Notes under the pieces: model-generated
Told to the model about the DNA's origin: nothing
Database searches by the model: none
What the model saw: the letters and a program-made list of their open reading frames with translations, nothing else
NCBI GenBank assembly: GCA_012839475.1
Contig: DUNG01000007.1
Span: forward strand, 1 to 64,000
Direction of reading: 5' to 3'
DNA: 64,000 nucleotides
Source: Petrimonas sp.
GTDB lineage: Bacteria; Bacteroidota; Bacteroidia; Bacteroidales; Dysgonomonadaceae
Made by a program: the position numbers and the translations under genes
Shown here: piece by piece, positions 62,205 to 64,000 of the stretch
How the letters are laid out: the number at the start of each line of letters is the position of its first letter
Position numbering within the stretch: position 1 is the stretch's first letter

Positions 62205-63701
62205 ATGAGAAAGATTCTGTTGATATTGTCTGTTTTAATGTTTGTGTCGGTAAACGGGCAAAATCGTGTTTCACAGAAAATAATGGAAATCGGTAAAACC
62301 GACAACCGCACCATGCAACATTTAGATGTGTTAACCAATCGAATTGGTGGTAGAGTAATCGGTTCCGATGCTTATGAAAATGCAACTTACTGGGTTGCTG
62401 GACTGCTTGAAAGTTGGGGGGTGGAAGTAGAAATAGAGGAAGTGGGCGAACTGCCCGTAGGCTTTAATCGTGGTCCGTGGTTTGGAAAAATGTATGCTGA
62501 CGAAGTTACTTCGCTCGATTTTGTTACACCCAGTTACACATCGGGAACTAAGGGTGTACAACGTGGACATGTAGTTATAGAACCGAAGAATCGGAAAGAG
62601 TTTGACCGAATAAAGGGAACGTTAAAAGGGGCATGGGTACTTATTGAAGGCCAAAACACCGGATTCCCGATAAATCAATCGGCTGAAGGAGATTCGATCA
62701 GGGCTAGTTTGATACGACATAACGAACAGATTGCACACGATTCACTCCGAAAGTATGAGCCCGCCATGTTTTACAAAGAAATGGTAGAAGCCGGTATTTT
62801 AGGAATTATTCAATCAGCACCGGTTCCTTTAACAGCAAATTATGACCGGGCAAATCTATATAACCTTTCATTTGATAATTTACCATCGATACCCGATATC
62901 AAACTGAACGAAAAACAATACGCCCAAATACGTGAAAGGGTTGAAAGGCGCGAATACGTGATGCTCGAGTTCGATATTCGGAATCATTTTAGACCCGGTC
63001 CCGTAAAATATCACAATGTTATAGGTAAAATTCGCGGTACTAAATTTCCCGATGAGTATGTAATGTCGGGCTGTCATTTAGATGCTTACGATATTGCCAC
63101 GGGAGCGGTGGATTGCGGTTCGGGCGTGGCGCCCAACTTGGAAATGGCGCGCATGATCATGGCTGCCGGAGGAGATAAGCCTGATAGAACGATTCTATTT
63201 TGTTTTTGGGCAGGAGAAGAGTTTGGTTTGCTGGGCTCAAAGTTTTGGGTGGAAAATAATAAAGACAAACTGCCTAAAATTTCAAATTACTTTAATCGGG
63301 ATGGTGGTCCTTTAGCCGCATCGGGCTTGGTAGTTCCTGAAAACATCTATGACGATATGCTTAAATGCACCGAAGGATTGGATAAATATGATCCGCGAAT
63401 TCCTTTCACGGTTCAAAAAAGTACCCAGCCGCCTCGTGAAATTCCTGAAAATGCCAGCGGAAGTGATCATGCTTATTTCGCGATGAACGGGGTTCCGGTA
63501 ATTTCGTTTTTGAATACCGACCCATTAGGATTCAATTTTAGTTATAGGGAAATTTGGCATACAAATCGTGACTTATACAATATGAGCATACCTGAATATA
63601 TGGAATATACTTCTGTTACACAGGCAGTAACGATTTATAATTTGGCCAATCTGAAAACAATATTGCCAAGAGACGGAATATATATTCAACCCGAAAAGTA
63701 G
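62205..63701 (+). CDS. Secreted M28-family metallopeptidase
   Basis: 498 residues with signal peptide (cleavage near VSVNGQ). The two-zinc aminopeptidase centre is visible: His291 and Asp293 in SGCHLDAYD, Asp303 in GAVDCGSG, Glu338-Glu339 in WAGEEFGLLG, a further Asp in NRDGGP and the last His in GSDHAYFAMNGVPV. A protease-associated-type insert lies before the catalytic part. The enzyme trims N-terminal residues from peptides or dipeptides in the periplasm. It is clearly richer in A+T than the preceding envelope genes and begins 27 bases after them, so composition changes sharply at this point. Confidence 0.92.
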   Translation: MRKILLILSVLMFVSVNGQNRVSQKIMEIGKTDNRTMQHLDVLTNRIGGRVIGSDAYENATYWVAGLLESWGVEVEIEEVGELPVGFNRGPWFGKMYADEVTSLDFVTPSYTSGTKGVQRGHVVIEPKNRKEFDRIKGTLKGAWVLIEGQNTGFPINQSAEGDSIRASLIRHNEQIAHDSLRKYEPAMFYKEMVEAGILGIIQSAPVPLTANYDRANLYNLSFDNLPSIPDIKLNEKQYAQIRERVERREYVMLEFDIRNHFRPGPVKYHNVIGKIRGTKFPDEYVMSGCHLDAYDIATGAVDCGSGVAPNLEMARMIMAAGGDKPDRTILFCFWAGEEFGLLGSKFWVENNKDKLPKISNYFNRDGGPLAASGLVVPENIYDDMLKCTEGLDKYDPRIPFTVQKSTQPPREIPENASGSDHAYFAMNGVPVISFLNTDPLGFNFSYREIWHTNRDLYNMSIPEYMEYTSVTQAVTIYNLANLKTILPRDGIYIQPEK

Positions 63702-63918
63702 AGTTCATTTTAAATGTTAAAGGTTCATAAATTAGACTATTCCTTGCGATGGCCTTGTCCAAGTAAACTTGTTCAATGCTCATTTAAGGATATATTATTG
63801 GCACATACAGATAAAACCGCACCCTACTGGAAAGAATACGCGGAGTTCATCAAGGGATCTGTTTTTTTAACGTTTACACTAATAGGATGTTCCTAAAAGC
63901 CGAAATATGAAAGCTAGT
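63702..63918. other. Gap with no supported gene
   Basis: A 60-codon open frame (63714-63896) is present, but its translation shows no family resemblance and no signal, and the region reads as AT-rich intergenic sequence between two genes facing each other. No terminator hairpin could be identified. Confidence 0.35.
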
Positions 63919-64000
63919 TTACTTTTCAGGTTTATTCAAGTTGAGATACCCTTTTAGCGTTTCCACGTACTTTTCAAATGCCGATATCCCGTGGGCTGTT
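63919..64000 (-). CDS. C-terminal end of an unidentified minus-strand gene (partial)
   Basis: On the minus strand the sequence entering from the right edge reads AHGISAFEKYVETLKGYL and then NLNKPEK before the TAA at 63919-63921. The amphipathic helix pattern and charged tail look like a genuine protein C-terminus, and the gene would converge with the M28 peptidase. Only 26 residues are visible, so no function can be given. Confidence 0.45.
   Translation of the reverse strand, partial: TAHGISAFEKYVETLKGYLNLNKPEK

Noticed and set aside
63714..63896. 60-codon open frame downstream of the M28 gene
   Set aside because: No signal, no recognisable domain, and its codon use is not distinct from the AT-rich spacer; kept as intergenic.
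1..64000. CRISPR arrays, tRNA or rRNA genes, integrase-bearing islands
   Set aside because: Intergenic gaps are short and contain no regular repeat-spacer pattern, no cloverleaf-like sequence and no integrase or mobilisation gene; the only mobile-element trace is the transposase end at the left edge.

Overview
The window looks like a chromosomal segment of a glycan-degrading member of the Bacteroidota, most likely order Bacteroidales (a Dysgonomonadaceae-type organism such as Proteiniphilum or Petrimonas would fit, but that is a guess). The evidence is three SusC/SusD pairs, surface lipoproteins with acidic residues after the lipobox cysteine, promoters of the TTTG-N20-TAnnTTTG type (best example upstream of queA), a DUF2027-Smr protein, a fused CcsBA cytochrome c assembly protein and a TamB plus BamA-like pair. 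No rRNA, tRNA, CRISPR array or prophage is visible.

Layout. (1) 1-5053: the C-terminal end of a transposase, then an AT-rich SusC/SusD pair that looks imported. (2) 5250-33790: one long plus-strand polysaccharide utilization locus (PUL). It has two more SusC/SusD pairs, a DUF1735/DUF4361 surface glycan-binding lipoprotein, a zinc-metallopeptidase-like lipoprotein, a GH127-type and a GH146-type beta-L-arabinofuranosidase, a GH43-type lipoprotein, a large DUF5695-like protein, a fusion of an HEFAH metallopeptidase-like domain with an S9 (dipeptidyl/prolyl peptidase) module, and a free-standing copy of that HEFAH domain. It closes at a strong Rho-independent terminator (33845-33871). (3) 33902-36309: an AT-rich pair of Sde182/DUF1593 nucleoside-hydrolase-like paralogues. 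(4) 36600-43271: a tetraheme NrfH-like cytochrome fused to a SUMF1 domain, a Tat-exported Gfo/Idh/MocA oxidoreductase, a Tat-exported TIM-barrel sugar isomerase-like protein and the CcsBA haem ligation protein. (5) 43294-55184: housekeeping genes. A minus-strand operon encodes a CDP-alcohol phosphatidyltransferase, YicC, guanylate kinase and an esterase. dinB follows on the plus strand. A second minus-strand operon encodes a DUF2027-Smr protein, a LEA2-like lipoprotein, HisS, an ABC-F ATPase and an acyltransferase; queA diverges from it. (6) 55351-62177: TamB-like and BamA/TamA-like envelope genes. (7) 62205-64000: an AT-rich M28 peptidase and the end of an unidentified minus-strand gene.

How the genes may work together. 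The PUL joins beta-L-arabinofuranosidases with several secreted peptidases, one of them from a family known for cutting after proline. The most economical reading is that it consumes arabinosylated, hydroxyproline/proline-rich plant cell-wall glycoproteins (extensin-like), with sugar and peptide chain attacked by the same operon. A recurrent F5/8-type-C-like module is nested inside both the third SusD and the surface glycan-binding protein and occurs in related form on the GH127 enzyme, so capture and cleavage may share a ligand. The second unusual system is the 36600-43271 cluster. Its composition suggests extracytoplasmic oxidation or epimerisation of sugars linked to the quinone pool through a tetraheme cytochrome. 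Both proposals are inferences from gene content; the domain calls rest on motifs visible in the translated sequence.
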